Source: Lihuaxuella thermophila
GTDB lineage: Bacteria; Bacillota; Bacilli; Thermoactinomycetales; Thermoactinomycetaceae
DNA length: 64,000 nucleotides
Reading direction: 5' to 3'
Assembly (NCBI RefSeq): GCF_900110165.1
Contig: NZ_FOCQ01000004.1
Location: 186,001 to 250,000, forward strand
Below, one piece after another: positions 1 through 8,253 of the stretch. The translations under genes were made by a program, and so were the position numbers. Every line of letters starts with the position of its first letter. The stretch's first letter is position 1. The notes under the pieces are model-generated. The model ran no database searches, was not told the DNA's origin, and saw only the letters and a list, made by a program, of their open reading frames with translations.

Positions 1-145
1 GTCCAACTCCAAAGTGATTGTCGCGATTAACAAAGACCCGGAAGCGCCCATTTTCCAAGTGGCCGATTACGGGATTGTCGGTGATTTGTTTGAAGTGGTT
101 CCGTTGTTGACGGAAGAATTTAAAAAACTGTTGGCCAGTGGGTAA
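1..145 (+). CDS. etfA: Electron transfer flavoprotein alpha subunit, C-terminal end (partial)
   Basis: Only the last 47 codons are present, with the stop at 143-145; the gene starts before the window. The end carries the EtfA FAD-domain signature: an [16 protein letters not shown] segment followed by [14 protein letters not shown]. Here the flavoprotein passes electrons from acyl-CoA dehydrogenases towards the quinone pool, with EtfB as partner. In B. subtilis etfA is directly upstream of trxA, as here. A hairpin terminator follows the stop codon. Confidence 0.93.
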   Translation, partial: SNSKVIVAINKDPEAPIFQVADYGIVGDLFEVVPLLTEEFKKLLASG

Positions 146-178
146 AGGGACAGAATCGGAATTGGTTTTGCAATACTC

Positions 179-212
179 GAAAGGGCACGGAAGCCGTGTC
201 CTTTCTTTATTT
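179..212 (+). terminator. Intrinsic terminator after etfA
   Basis: An 11-bp stem (180-190 with 194-204, one G-U pair) and a 3-nt loop are followed by a T-rich stretch. It separates etfA from the trxA promoter. Confidence 0.75.
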
Positions 213-227
213 CGTATATCGAAACAC

Positions 228-256
228 TTGGAACTTTTTTTAGACAGTGGTATACT
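228..256 (+). promoter_or_regulatory. Sigma-A-type promoter of trxA
   Basis: TTGGAA (228-233), a 17-nt spacer and TATACT (251-256) lie 78 nt before the trxA start. A single well-spaced match with no competing candidate nearby. Confidence 0.7.
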
Positions 257-333
257 AACATTGTGAATCGGTCACAGGAAACAATTTCATTTAAAATGGC
301 TTTTGCACAAATACGAAGGAGGATTTGCGTTTC

Positions 334-657
334 ATGGCCATTGTAGATATCACGGACCAAACATTTGCCACCGAGGTGGAAAATCCCGAAGCGGGAACGG
401 TTTTGGTGGATTTCTGGGCACCATGGTGCGGCCCTTGTAAAATGCTGGCTCCCATTCTGGAAGAAATAGACGGAGAAATCGGCAATAAACTCAAAATTGC
501 CAAAGTAAACGTGGACAACAATCCCGAATCTGCAGGCCGCTTCGGAGTGATGAGCATTCCGACGCTCATGGTTTTCAAAAATGGTGAAATGGTCGCCAAA
601 ATGACCGGCTTGCAACCGAAAGAACAATTGCTGGAATGGGTCAACGAATACCTGTAA
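334..657 (+). CDS. trxA: Thioredoxin
   Basis: A 107-residue thioredoxin, the usual length. It reduces disulfides in cytosolic proteins using electrons from thioredoxin reductase. The redox motif WCGPC is at residues 31-35 inside the FWAPWCGPCKM context, and the cis-proline segment SIPTLMVF is present. ATG at 334 is chosen because AAGGAGG (316-322) lies 11 nt upstream; the in-frame TTG at 325 would be too close to it. The gene is monocistronic between its own promoter and a strong terminator. The order etfA-trxA-uvrC matches B. subtilis. Confidence 0.97.
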   Translation: MAIVDITDQTFATEVENPEAGTVLVDFWAPWCGPCKMLAPILEEIDGEIGNKLKIAKVNVDNNPESAGRFGVMSIPTLMVFKNGEMVAKMTGLQPKEQLLEWVNEYL

Positions 658-692
658 AAAAGAGCGGTGCAAACTCCTTGCACCGCTCTTTT
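657..692. terminator. Terminator between trxA and the opposing membrane-protein gene
   Basis: A long near-perfect stem (659-672 with 678-691) has A-rich and T-rich flanks, so it can end transcription from both directions between converging genes. Confidence 0.85.
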
Positions 693-719
693 ATGTCGGT
701 CATTGAACGGGACCCGGAA

Positions 720-1799
720 TCACTGATTTTTTTCCGGACCATCCGTGTCCCAGTTAAAAGTTTCATCGGAATCGGAACGGTTTGAATGTTGTGAGGGTTC
801 GGCATCTGTTTTGATCGAGAAAGAAGGCTTGAAGTCAGTGTTTGGATGGTTGCCGCCGGGTGCAGACTCCCCGCCGGGGACATGCGGGTTGATCCAATGT
901 CGCAAATACTTAAAGTAACGATGAATAATCAACAGGGACGTGATAGTGGTGAACACGGGTCCAACCACCCAACTCAAGGCCATTCCGACCAGGTTGCCAA
1001 TCAGGGAAAAGATGGCGGCCGCTTCTTCCCCTCCCGTCCCTGCGGCACTGAATCCCGCAAAGACGGAACCGAATATCAACAACACGATAAAATAGATCAC
1101 AAACAATCCCGCCGTGATCAAGAACGCGTAAAAAGCACTGCCGAAAACCCGGCCAAAGGCTTTTTTAAACAGATAAAAGGATTTGGAGATGGCTTGGGTG
1201 ACCTTTGTATGTTCGGCAATGAGAATCACAGGTGCATGCATCAAAGCGAGCCCGAGCAACACGGCCAACACGATCGCGGCCAGGGTTAACAATACACCGA
1301 GAATGATTCCTCCCCCGTTGTCAGTGGCGAAGAAGGGAAAAGCAATTCCGCCAACCACAAAGACTGCTAAATATAGTAAACTGGAAAGCAGGAAGAAGAG
1401 AAACATTTTCCCCGTGTACTTGAACCCTTTGGAAAAAAAGGTCCCGACATCTGAACGGTTAAAGGCGGCCGCTTCAACAGCGACGGCGATGGAACCGGCA
1501 GTTTGAAACGCTGTCGGAAGAAGGATCAGGATAAAGAAGAGAACGAACAAGATGAGAATAGACAGGGCGATGCCGGGAGCTAACAAGGACTGATCGATCA
1601 CCCGGAACATCTCTTCTTCAGTCATATTCTGATCGAGTCCCATCAACAGCGGGCCGGCGGTTGCGCCGATGAGGATCAGTCCCCCGAACACCAGAATGAA
1701 AGTAATCACTCCGATGACGATGGATGTGGCCACATTTCCCAGAAAGTTGCTGAGCCAAATTTTCAGCCCGTGTTTTTTAAGCAGTGAAGAATAACTCAA
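720..1799 (-). CDS. Polytopic membrane protein of unknown function
   Basis: A 359-residue protein with about six hydrophobic segments (roughly residues 28-55, 75-100, 131-156, 165-195, 215-250 and 260-295) and a polar C-terminal tail of about 60 residues rich in S, D, N and P that should face the cytosol. The start is TTG at 1799, supported by AAGGAGG 10 nt upstream. The glycine- and alanine-rich helices recall uncharacterised glycerophosphodiester-phosphodiesterase-associated or DUF975-like membrane domains, but I do not recognise a specific family. It converges on trxA and diverges from uvrC. No catalytic motif was seen. Confidence 0.8.
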   Translation of the reverse strand: MSYSSLLKKHGLKIWLSNFLGNVATSIVIGVITFILVFGGLILIGATAGPLLMGLDQNMTEEEMFRVIDQSLLAPGIALSILILFVLFFILILLPTAFQTAGSIAVAVEAAAFNRSDVGTFFSKGFKYTGKMFLFFLLSSLLYLAVFVVGGIAFPFFATDNGGGIILGVLLTLAAIVLAVLLGLALMHAPVILIAEHTKVTQAISKSFYLFKKAFGRVFGSAFYAFLITAGLFVIYFIVLLIFGSVFAGFSAAGTGGEEAAAIFSLIGNLVGMALSWVVGPVFTTITSLLIIHRYFKYLRHWINPHVPGGESAPGGNHPNTDFKPSFSIKTDAEPSQHSNRSDSDETFNWDTDGPEKNQ

Positions 1800-1897
1800 C
1801 GAAATATGCCTCCTTCCATTTTCATACGCTAACTATACCATGATTGACTCTCTTCGACACTACCTGTTCATCAAGGATTTCTGTAGAGAGGAGGGGA

Positions 1898-3673
1898 ATG
1901 GAGACGATGATTCAAGAAAAACTTTCTCTCCTGCCTGAACAACCCGGCTGTTACCTGATGAAAAATAAAGACGGGGAAATCATCTATGTGGGGAAGGCGA
2001 AAAATTTGAAGAGCCGGGTACGCTCTTATTTCACGGGCAGCCATGACGGGAAAACCCAGCGACTGGTGATGGATATCGCTGACTTTGAATATATCGTCAC
2101 CAGGAGCCCCCTGGAAGCTCTCATTCTGGAATGCAATTTAATCAAGAAGCACCGGCCGCGTTATAACGTTATGCTGAAAGATGACAAATCGTATCCTTAC
2201 ATCCGTTTGACCAGAGATAAGCACCCCCGGCTGGAAGTGACGAGAAAGCTGAAAAAAGACGGGTCCAAGTATTTCGGTCCCTATCCCGATGCGGGAGCGG
2301 CCAAGCAGACGAAAAAGTTGCTGGACCGCCTGTTTCCCTTGCGAAAGTGCCGGACTCTGCCCAAGAGAGTCTGTCTCTATTATCACCTGAACCAGTGTCT
2401 GGCTCCTTGTGAGTACCCGGTTGACCCTGATCAATATGAAGAAATCACAAAGAAAATCACCCGCTTTCTAAACGGGGGATATCCCGAACTGGTACAGGAA
2501 CTTCGCAAAAAGATGGAGGAAGCGGCGGAACAGCTTCAATTTGAACGGGCCAAAGAGTACCGGGACCTGATTTCGGATATTGAAGCGGTGATGGAAAAGC
2601 AAAACATCGTCCTGAATGACCAGTCGGACCGGGATGCGTTTGGGTATGCGGCGGATAAAGGTTGGATGTGCGTGCAAGTCTTCTTTGTCCGTCAGGGGAA
2701 GTTGATCGAAAGAGAGGTTTCGATTTTTCCCCACTATAACGAACCGGAAGAAGAATTCCTCTCTTTTGTGGCCCAGTTTTACCATGAGACGCCCGCCTTG
2801 CCGAAAGAGATCCATCTCCCGACAGGTGTGGACAGCGACCTCATCGCCGGTTATCTGACCGGGGTGCATGTCCACGTGCCCCGGCGCGGATTGAAGAAAA
2901 ACCTGGTCAACATGGCGATGGAAAATGCCAAAATCGCCTTGCAGGAACGGCTCAGGCTGATGGAGAGGGATGGGGAGAAAACGATTCAAGCGATTCAAAA
3001 CCTGGGTATGGCGATGGGGATCGGGACCCCCCGCCGCATTGAAGCGTTTGACAACTCCAATATCCAGGGAGCGGATCCCGTGTCGGCGATGGTCTGCTAC
3101 ATTGACGGAAAACCGGAGAAAAAAGAGTATCGAAAGTTTAAGATTCGTTCAGTGACCGGACCTGATGACTATGAATCGATGCGGGAAACGATTCGCCGTC
3201 GTTACCAGCGGGTACTGAAGGAAAATTTGCCTTTGCCCGATTTGATTTTGGTTGACGGCGGGAAAGGACAAATGTCTGCGGCAGCTGATGTGCTGGAAAA
3301 TGAGTTGGGGCTCTATATTCCCGTCGCGGGGATGGTCAAAGATGAAAAACATCGGACCGCCCGGCTCCTGTTTGGCGATCCGCCGCAAGAAGTGGATCTG
3401 AAGCGAGGTACACAGGAATTTTATCTGATCCAGCGCATTCAGGAAGAAGTGCACCGCTTTGCCGTGACGTTCCATCGGCAGACGCGCGGCAAGAATATGA
3501 TTGAGTCCCGACTGGACAAGATCCCCGGCGTGGGTCCAAAAAGAAAACAACAATTGTTTCGCCATTTTGGCACGATCGACAACATGAAAGAGGCGACTGT
3601 TGAAGAGTATCGGAAAGCAGGGATCGGGGACCAGTTGGCACGCACGATTATAGAAGCATTGCGGCAAAGTTGA
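1898..3673 (+). CDS. uvrC: UvrABC excinuclease subunit C
   Basis: UvrC makes both incisions flanking a DNA lesion after UvrAB delivery. The N-terminal GIY-YIG nuclease domain is clear ([11 protein letters not shown], then [11 protein letters not shown]). It is followed by a UVR motif near residues 200-240, an RNase H-like endonuclease domain with the DNSNIQG and [10 protein letters not shown] motifs, and a C-terminal helix-hairpin-helix ([12 protein letters not shown]). Length is about 590 residues, normal for the family. Two starts are possible behind AGGAGGGG (1889-1896): ATG 1898 (very close) and ATG 1907. The true product begins at one of these. The neighbour order is as in B. subtilis. 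Confidence 0.96.
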   Translation: METMIQEKLSLLPEQPGCYLMKNKDGEIIYVGKAKNLKSRVRSYFTGSHDGKTQRLVMDIADFEYIVTRSPLEALILECNLIKKHRPRYNVMLKDDKSYPYIRLTRDKHPRLEVTRKLKKDGSKYFGPYPDAGAAKQTKKLLDRLFPLRKCRTLPKRVCLYYHLNQCLAPCEYPVDPDQYEEITKKITRFLNGGYPELVQELRKKMEEAAEQLQFERAKEYRDLISDIEAVMEKQNIVLNDQSDRDAFGYAADKGWMCVQVFFVRQGKLIEREVSIFPHYNEPEEEFLSFVAQFYHETPALPKEIHLPTGVDSDLIAGYLTGVHVHVPRRGLKKNLVNMAMENAKIALQERLRLMERDGEKTIQAIQNLGMAMGIGTPRRIEAFDNSNIQGADPVSAMVCYIDGKPEKKEYRKFKIRSVTGPDDYESMRETIRRRYQRVLKENLPLPDLILVDGGKGQMSAAADVLENELGLYIPVAGMVKDEKHRTARLLFGDPPQEVDLKRGTQEFYLIQRIQEEVHRFAVTFHRQTRGKNMIESRLDKIPGVGPKRKQQLFRHFGTIDNMKEATVEEYRKAGIGDQLARTIIEALRQS

Positions 3674-3695
3674 GTTATGAAGGAGAGAGACCATG

Positions 3696-3733
3696 ACTCT
3701 GCCGGAGATGAACTCCGGCAGAGTTTGTTTTTG
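3696..3733 (+). terminator. Intrinsic terminator of uvrC
   Basis: A 12-bp perfect stem (3696-3706 region with 3713-3724) is followed by TTTGTTTTT. Confidence 0.85.
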
Positions 3734-3786
3734 GAGTGGTTTTAGAAATATATTCACTCTAAAAATAAGTTATTAATTATTGGAAA

Positions 3787-3795
3787 TGTTATAAT
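3787..3795 (+). promoter_or_regulatory. Extended -10 promoter of the DnaD-domain gene
   Basis: TGT-TATAAT (3787-3795) is an extended -10 element 31 nt before the start codon. No good -35 is visible. The surrounding DNA is AT-rich, and CTCTAA / TTAGAG half-sites flank it. Confidence 0.5.
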
Positions 3796-3825
3796 CGGAT
3801 TAGAGTTTACATAAAGGAGGATATC

Positions 3826-4317
3826 ATGACAGAACGGGAGAAACGCCTTCAGCAATTGGAAAACGTCGATCCGGTCGAATTGCTTTCAGAATATAACGGG
3901 GGAAAGCCGGTTCCGAAACCCCTCATTCAAATCATCTATGACCTGAAAGAGAAATTCAGATTTTCCAATGGAGTTATAAATGGATTATTGGAGTTTTGCC
4001 TTGAGGAAAATAACCACGCGATTTCCCGGGCGCATGTGTTCAAACTGGCTGAAGAATTAAGTCTCTATCGAGCCAGGAATGCCCGTGAAGCATATAGTTA
4101 TTTGAAAAATGCGAGTCCCGGTTATTTAAAAACCGAAAAACTGACTAAATCAATAGAGATGGAGTATAATGCCGAATACGTCGAAACCAATATCGCTTTA
4201 ATCGCGAGACAGCTCCATGATTTGCGCAAAGAAGTGAATGTTAAATTCAATCAAATGAATCAACATTTAGATCAAATTGAAAAGCACCTTAAACAGTTGG
4301 CCAAGCTGATAAAATAA
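3826..4317 (+). CDS. Stand-alone DnaD/DnaB-type replication domain protein with C-terminal coiled coil
   Basis: A 163-residue protein with a perfect AAAGGAGG site 8 nt upstream. Residues about 15-95 read like the DnaB_2/DnaD-like helical domain (Pfam PF07261) found in the primosome proteins DnaD and DnaB: a PVELLSEYNGGKP start, a hydrophobic LIQIIYDL helix, then GVINGLLEFCLEENN and the terminal AREAYSYLK helix. The last 45 residues form a predicted coiled coil (heptad-like LIARQLHDLRKEV ... LDQIEKHLKQL). No winged-helix domain is present, so it is not full DnaD. A role in DNA binding or primosome contact is inference. Confidence 0.7.
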   Translation: MTEREKRLQQLENVDPVELLSEYNGGKPVPKPLIQIIYDLKEKFRFSNGVINGLLEFCLEENNHAISRAHVFKLAEELSLYRARNAREAYSYLKNASPGYLKTEKLTKSIEMEYNAEYVETNIALIARQLHDLRKEVNVKFNQMNQHLDQIEKHLKQLAKLIK

Positions 4318-4366
4318 AAATGCTGCGTACGCCTGAAAGAATGAGGAATGCTTGGTTCGCGGGAAA

Positions 4367-4396
4367 TTGACGAACATATGATTCCGTGCCTACAAT
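4367..4396 (+). promoter_or_regulatory. Sigma-A-type promoter of the desaturase gene
   Basis: TTGACG (4367-4372), an 18-nt spacer and TACAAT (4391-4396). It predicts an untranslated leader of about 170 nt before the start codon at 4575. Confidence 0.65.
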
Positions 4397-4402
4397 AGAC
4401 AT

Positions 4403-4560
4403 ATTCGGTCAGCATGGTCGGTCATCAGCCTGACCTCGATTTTCAACCGGGCCGGCCCAGCGGAAGCAGCTGTAAGTAGAGAATACGCAGGCATCCGTCT
4501 TCACGGGTGAATGAAGTTTGTCACCCTTGCTCGGACGGTAGAAGGAAAGATAAACGGAGG
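4403..4560 (+). other. Long structured 5' leader of the desaturase gene
   Basis: The leader contains two clear hairpins: GGTCAG (4407-4412) with CTGACC (4430-4435), and a nested pair CCGTC (4495-4499) with GACGG (4534-4538) enclosing GGGTGA (4505-4510) with TCACCC (4521-4526). I do not recognise a known riboswitch class. No terminator is visible, so any control would act on translation. Confidence 0.4.
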
Positions 4561-4574
4561 GGAAGAAGATTGCC

Positions 4575-6044
4575 ATGAAAAAGGGTGTGATAATCGGGGG
4601 AGGGATGGCGGGGTTAGTTTCAGCCATCAAACTCGCAGCCCGCGGCTATGAGATGATTCTGCTGGAAAAACAAAAAAAGCTGGGCGGAAAGCTGCAAGAG
4701 GTAACCTTAAAAGATTATCGGTTTGATTTGGGCCCTTCGATGATCAGCATGCCGTGGATTTTCGAACAGGTCTTTCGCGAGGCGGGAAAAACGATTGATC
4801 CGGACCTCCGCTTGATCCCTCTGGCAGTCAACAGCCGTAACTTTTTTTCAAATAAAACAGTGATCGATTTAACGGCAGATCCTGATGAGATGAGCAAACA
4901 ATTAGCCCGGTTTTCACCCGAGAACCGGCAGGGTTTTTTGGACTATCTTGTTGAGATTCAACGGATGTACGAGGTGGTTGAAGAGCATTTTTGGCAAAAT
5001 CCGATGGGTGACTGGTCGGATTTTTTTTCTCCGCGCATGCTAAAGGCTTTCATGTCGGTGCATCCTTTCCGGTCCATGGATTCATTCCACCGGCGCTTTT
5101 TTGATGATCCAAGGTTGCTGGCGATGATGAACAGGTATGCCGCTTATGTCGGGTCTTCTCCGTTTCATACCCCGGCCACGGTTTCACTCATCGCCTATCT
5201 GGAACTAGTGCAAGGCGTTTTTTACATAGAAGGCGGAAATTACCGTCTGATCGAAGCATATGAGAAGTTGGCCAGGTCGCTGGGAGTGCAAATTTATACT
5301 GAGTGTCCGGTCGATGAAATTCTGGTGCAAGAGGAACAGGTGGTTGGCGTCCGGTCGGGTGATGAGAAGTGGGAAGCAGACTTTGTCATTTCCGATGTAG
5401 ATGTGCGCACGACCAAGGAGCGGATGCTTCTTGAAAAAAGCAAACCGGTATTTTCCGCTTCATTCAGGCAGTCCGCTTTTCTCTGTTTGTTTGGGGTAAG
5501 TAAAGTATTTCCCCATCTGCACCATCACAACTTCTTTTTCCCTCTGGACTATGGCCGGGAGTATATCGATATTTTCGAACGAAGAGAGTGGCCGCTCTCG
5601 CCTTCCATTTACATTTGCAATTCCAGCTTTTCAGAACGGGATCACGCCAAGAGGGGGAGTAACTTATACGTACTGGTCCATGTACCGGCAAGTCACGGGT
5701 ATAAGGAAGAAGAACTGGCAACCCGGATGGAGGAGTACCGTCATCACCTGATCTACTGGTTGGAAAACGACTGTGGGCTTAGCGGGCTGTCTGATTGCCT
5801 GGAAGTGGAAAAAATCTACGGTCCGAAGGAGTTGGAAGAAGGTTCCGGAACATGGGGAGGACCGCTTTATGGTTCCGCTGTTCATCGCATCAAATCGTTC
5901 TTGTGTCTACCTGTCAAAGATCGGAGAATCAAAGGCTTATATTATACCGGGAGCACGACCCGGCCGGTCGGTGGCGCACCCATGGCGGTGATCAGCGGAT
6001 TCCACACAGCTAAAATGGTTGAACGGGATTGTGAACAAGAATGA
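4575..6044 (+). CDS. Phytoene/diapophytoene desaturase-family FAD oxidoreductase
   Basis: A 489-residue FAD-dependent amine-oxidase-fold enzyme of the CrtI/CrtN/CrtP group. The N-terminal dinucleotide-binding motif (VIIGGGMAGLVSAIKLA, residues 5-21) is followed by the GGKLQ and LGPSMI segments. The C-terminal FAD signature is GLYYTGSTTRPVGGAPMAVISG-like. In other Bacillota these enzymes dehydrogenate or oxidise C30 carotenoid precursors. No squalene/phytoene synthase or other crt gene is adjacent, so the substrate cannot be set. A GGAGGGG site precedes the ATG. The gene has its own promoter and terminator. Confidence 0.85.
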   Translation: MKKGVIIGGGMAGLVSAIKLAARGYEMILLEKQKKLGGKLQEVTLKDYRFDLGPSMISMPWIFEQVFREAGKTIDPDLRLIPLAVNSRNFFSNKTVIDLTADPDEMSKQLARFSPENRQGFLDYLVEIQRMYEVVEEHFWQNPMGDWSDFFSPRMLKAFMSVHPFRSMDSFHRRFFDDPRLLAMMNRYAAYVGSSPFHTPATVSLIAYLELVQGVFYIEGGNYRLIEAYEKLARSLGVQIYTECPVDEILVQEEQVVGVRSGDEKWEADFVISDVDVRTTKERMLLEKSKPVFSASFRQSAFLCLFGVSKVFPHLHHHNFFFPLDYGREYIDIFERREWPLSPSIYICNSSFSERDHAKRGSNLYVLVHVPASHGYKEEELATRMEEYRHHLIYWLENDCGLSGLSDCLEVEKIYGPKELEEGSGTWGGPLYGSAVHRIKSFLCLPVKDRRIKGLYYTGSTTRPVGGAPMAVISGFHTAKMVERDCEQE

Positions 6045-6048
6045 ATCA

Positions 6049-6080
6049 AGTGCGGGTATGGAGGTCCCGCACTTTTTTTA
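6049..6080 (+). terminator. Terminator of the desaturase gene
   Basis: A 9-bp perfect stem (6049-6057 with 6066-6074) is followed by seven T residues. Confidence 0.85.
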
Positions 6081-6082
6081 AT

Positions 6083-6108
6083 CAAAAAGCCCACCTGTGC
6101 CGGTGAGC
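6083..6108 (-). terminator. Terminator of tatA
   Basis: Read on the minus strand, a 7-bp stem (6102-6108 with 6089-6095, one wobble) is followed by five T residues. Confidence 0.65.
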
Positions 6109-6113
6109 AAAGT

Positions 6114-6290
6114 TTACTTGGAGTGGTCTTTTTCGTCGGTTTCGTTATCGGGTTTACCTGAAATGGAATCGCGGAAAGCTTTTAAGGTTTGGCCGGTTGC
6201 ACGACCAAGCTCAGGCAGTTTTTTGGGGCCGAACAGCAAGAGGGCCACGATGAGAATCACGATTAAACCGGGCAGCCCGATTGTACTCAT
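6114..6290 (-). CDS. tatA: Sec-independent (twin-arginine) translocase protein TatA
   Basis: A short 58-residue gene. The protein starts [13 protein letters not shown], has one transmembrane helix (residues about 5-20), the invariant [11 protein letters not shown] hinge (residues 20-30), then an amphipathic helix [13 protein letters not shown] and an acidic tail. This is the TatA/TatE pattern. TatA oligomers form the passage for folded twin-arginine proteins with TatC, which is not in this window. A GGAG element lies 11 nt before the ATG. The gene is convergent with the desaturase gene. Confidence 0.93.
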   Translation of the reverse strand: MSTIGLPGLIVILIVALLLFGPKKLPELGRATGQTLKAFRDSISGKPDNETDEKDHSK

Positions 6291-6408
6291 TTTTAATCAC
6301 GCTCCAATTGGAGTTAAATAGGGAATCATACCACGTTCATTATATCTTTCAGAAGGTACCGTGCCAAGTTAAGCTTTGATGAATACGTGAAGTACATCAC
6401 AATAACTG

Positions 6409-6438
6409 TTGCCAGAATAGGAAACTTTATGATATTAT
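6409..6438 (+). promoter_or_regulatory. Promoter of the lysC transcript
   Basis: TTGCCA (6409-6414), an 18-nt spacer and TATTAT (6433-6438). The predicted start point lies about 35-40 nt before the lysine riboswitch. Confidence 0.6.
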
Positions 6439-6482
6439 TATTAGCAACATGAAACTTCATATTTATGCATCTCGCTGATCAT

Positions 6483-6740
6483 GTGAAGTAGAGGCGCGGA
6501 GGTTCAAGAGTACTTGTTCCGAGGGACGGGACCGATGAGGAGCAGGGAAAGGGGACATCCGCCGAAGTCCGGATTGGATCCCGTATTCAACCGGGCTGGG
6601 GCCGTACCCGAACAGGGACGGCACTGTCACAGAAGCCACTGCTTTTGTGAAGAGCTATCTCACAGAGAAGAGCGAACTGGAACGTTTTGTGAAAAGGCGA
6701 CAGCTTGCTACTCTCTGCTGTGGTCTTCTGTTTTTTTATA
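6483..6740 (+). promoter_or_regulatory. Lysine riboswitch (L-box) with downstream expression platform
   Basis: The leader matches the L-box core seen in B. subtilis lysC: GAAGTAGAGGCGCGGAGGTT then CAAGAGTA at the 5' side, AAAGGGGACATCCGCCGAAG in the middle and GAGCTATCTCACAGAGAAGA at the closing side. A seven-T run at 6731-6737 follows. Pairing of AGAAGA (near 6668) with TCTTCT (6724-6729), with an inner ACAGC/GCTGT hairpin, could form the terminator, but this platform is not fully resolved by eye. Lysine binding should stop transcription before lysC. Confidence 0.88.
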
Positions 6741-6778
6741 GCGAGTTTTTCTGCAAACATGCAAAAAGGAGAGGAACC

Positions 6779-8020
6779 ATGGGAATCGTTGTGCAAAAAT
6801 TTGGTGGAACCTCCGTGGGCAGTGTTGAACGAATCCAGAGAGTGGCTGATACGGTGGCCAAGACGAAAGCGTCGGGTCATCAGGTTGTCGTAGTCGTTTC
6901 AGCGATGGGAAAATCAACGGATGAACTGGTAGAACTCGCCTATCAGATTAACGACGACCCTTCTCCGCGGGAGATGGATATGCTCCTGACAACCGGAGAA
7001 CAGGTGTCCATTGCCTTGCTGACCATGGCTCTCAATGCCAAAGGACTGCCGGCCCGATCCATGACCGGATGGCAAGCTGGAATCCGGACCAATCGCATCC
7101 ATGGAAAAGCCATGGTGCAATATGTCGATACCAAGCCCATTATGCAGTGTTTGGAACGCGGTGAAATTGTAGTTGTAGCAGGTTTCCAGGGAATATCCCC
7201 GGATGGGGAGATCACCACGTTGGGCCGTGGAGGATCGGACACCAGTGCCGTTACATTGGCCGCCGCCCTCCAAGCCGATTATTGTGAAATTTACACGGAT
7301 GTGACAGGGGTGTATACGGCTGATCCCCGTGTTGTGCCTAACGCTCAAAAAATGGACGAAATCTCATATGAAGAAATGCTGGAATTAGCTCACTTGGGAG
7401 CAGGTGTACTTCACCCGCGTTCGGTGGAAAGTGCGCTGTTACATCAAGTTCAACTCGTGGTGCGATCCAGTTTTGTCGATGAGCCCGGAACATGGGTGAA
7501 GGAGGCTGACGCTATGGAAACGGCATTGAATGTACGCGGTATTGCACATGATTTGAATGTGGCAAGAATCAAAGTGCTCGGTCTGCCAAACCGTGAAGAT
7601 ACTTTGGCCCGCCTGTTCGGCTGTTTGGCCGACGCGCACATCAATGTGGACATGATCGTGCAAAGCGAGCATGATTCCAAGCATGTAGACGTGGCATTTA
7701 GTGTGGATGAAGCGGAAGGCAAAGAAGCGAAAAAAGTGTTGGAGGAAGCCAAAGAAGAGTTGGGATATGTAAAAATATTGTCCGAATCCGGACTGGCGAA
7801 AGTATCGGCCGTCGGTGTGGGCATGATGACCCGTCCCGGCGTGGCGGCCAAGATGTTTGCCACATTGAGCGAAGCGGGAATCCGCATCAAAATGGTGTCT
7901 ACATCGGAGATCAAAATATCCTGCGTTGTAGACCGTGAATCGGCTTTGGATGCGGTCCGCAAACTGCATACGGCTTTCGGATTGGATGTAAAGGAACTTG
8001 CCGAGGCAACTCATTCCTGA
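6779..8020 (+). CDS. lysC: Lysine-sensitive aspartate kinase (alpha and internal beta products)
   Basis: Phosphorylates aspartate, the first step towards lysine, diaminopimelate, threonine and methionine. The 413-residue protein starts GIVVQKFGGTSVG (kinase signature KFGGTS) and contains the TTLGRGGSDTSAV nucleotide-binding segment and two C-terminal ACT domains (about residues 265-405). ATG 6779 has AAAGGAGAGG upstream. A second start at 7514 (codon 246) has its own AAGGAGG (7499-7505), exactly where B. subtilis LysC makes its separate beta subunit. Control by lysine is expected both at the enzyme and at the L-box leader. Confidence 0.97.
   Translation: MGIVVQKFGGTSVGSVERIQRVADTVAKTKASGHQVVVVVSAMGKSTDELVELAYQINDDPSPREMDMLLTTGEQVSIALLTMALNAKGLPARSMTGWQAGIRTNRIHGKAMVQYVDTKPIMQCLERGEIVVVAGFQGISPDGEITTLGRGGSDTSAVTLAAALQADYCEIYTDVTGVYTADPRVVPNAQKMDEISYEEMLELAHLGAGVLHPRSVESALLHQVQLVVRSSFVDEPGTWVKEADAMETALNVRGIAHDLNVARIKVLGLPNREDTLARLFGCLADAHINVDMIVQSEHDSKHVDVAFSVDEAEGKEAKKVLEEAKEELGYVKILSESGLAKVSAVGVGMMTRPGVAAKMFATLSEAGIRIKMVSTSEIKISCVVDRESALDAVRKLHTAFGLDVKELAEATHS
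7499..8020 (+). CDS. lysC: Internal translation start for the LysC beta (regulatory) subunit
   Basis: Within lysC, AAGGAGG (7499-7505) sits 8 nt before an in-frame ATG (7514-7516). It would give a 168-residue protein made of the ACT domains only. B. subtilis aspartokinase II is an alpha2-beta2 enzyme made this way. Whether it is used here is inference. Confidence 0.65.
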   Translation, partial: KEADAMETALNVRGIAHDLNVARIKVLGLPNREDTLARLFGCLADAHINVDMIVQSEHDSKHVDVAFSVDEAEGKEAKKVLEEAKEELGYVKILSESGLAKVSAVGVGMMTRPGVAAKMFATLSEAGIRIKMVSTSEIKISCVVDRESALDAVRKLHTAFGLDVKELAEATHS

Positions 8021-8030
8021 TCATTGCAAA

Positions 8031-8069
8031 AAGTGCCGCTCTCCCCTTGGGAGGGCATTTTATTTTTTT
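8031..8069 (+). terminator. Terminator of lysC
   Basis: TGCC...CTCCC pairs with GGGAG-GGCA (3-nt bulge on the 5' side) and is followed by a 12-nt T-rich tract. Confidence 0.75.
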
Positions 8070-8253
8070 GCTGACGGGCATTCAGCAATGAAGTGTAGGT
8101 GGATGGATTGGAATCAATGGAAAGACGGTGCCGGAGCGTGTTGCCAACATGCTTCCCGTCTTGACTGAAAAATGGGATTTGGGGGATGATTAGAAAGGAT
8201 AACGCTTTTCGATTATTTACAATCCTTTTAAGTCGAAACAGGGAGTGGGTTGC

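Noticed and set aside
3694-3747. A 17-codon frame with a Shine-Dalgarno-like site after uvrC
   Set aside because: It lies wholly inside the terminator hairpin and its T-run, so it is chance.
6097-6321. A 74-codon plus-strand frame downstream of the desaturase gene
   Set aside because: The opposite strand encodes a clear TatA protein; the plus frame is its shadow.
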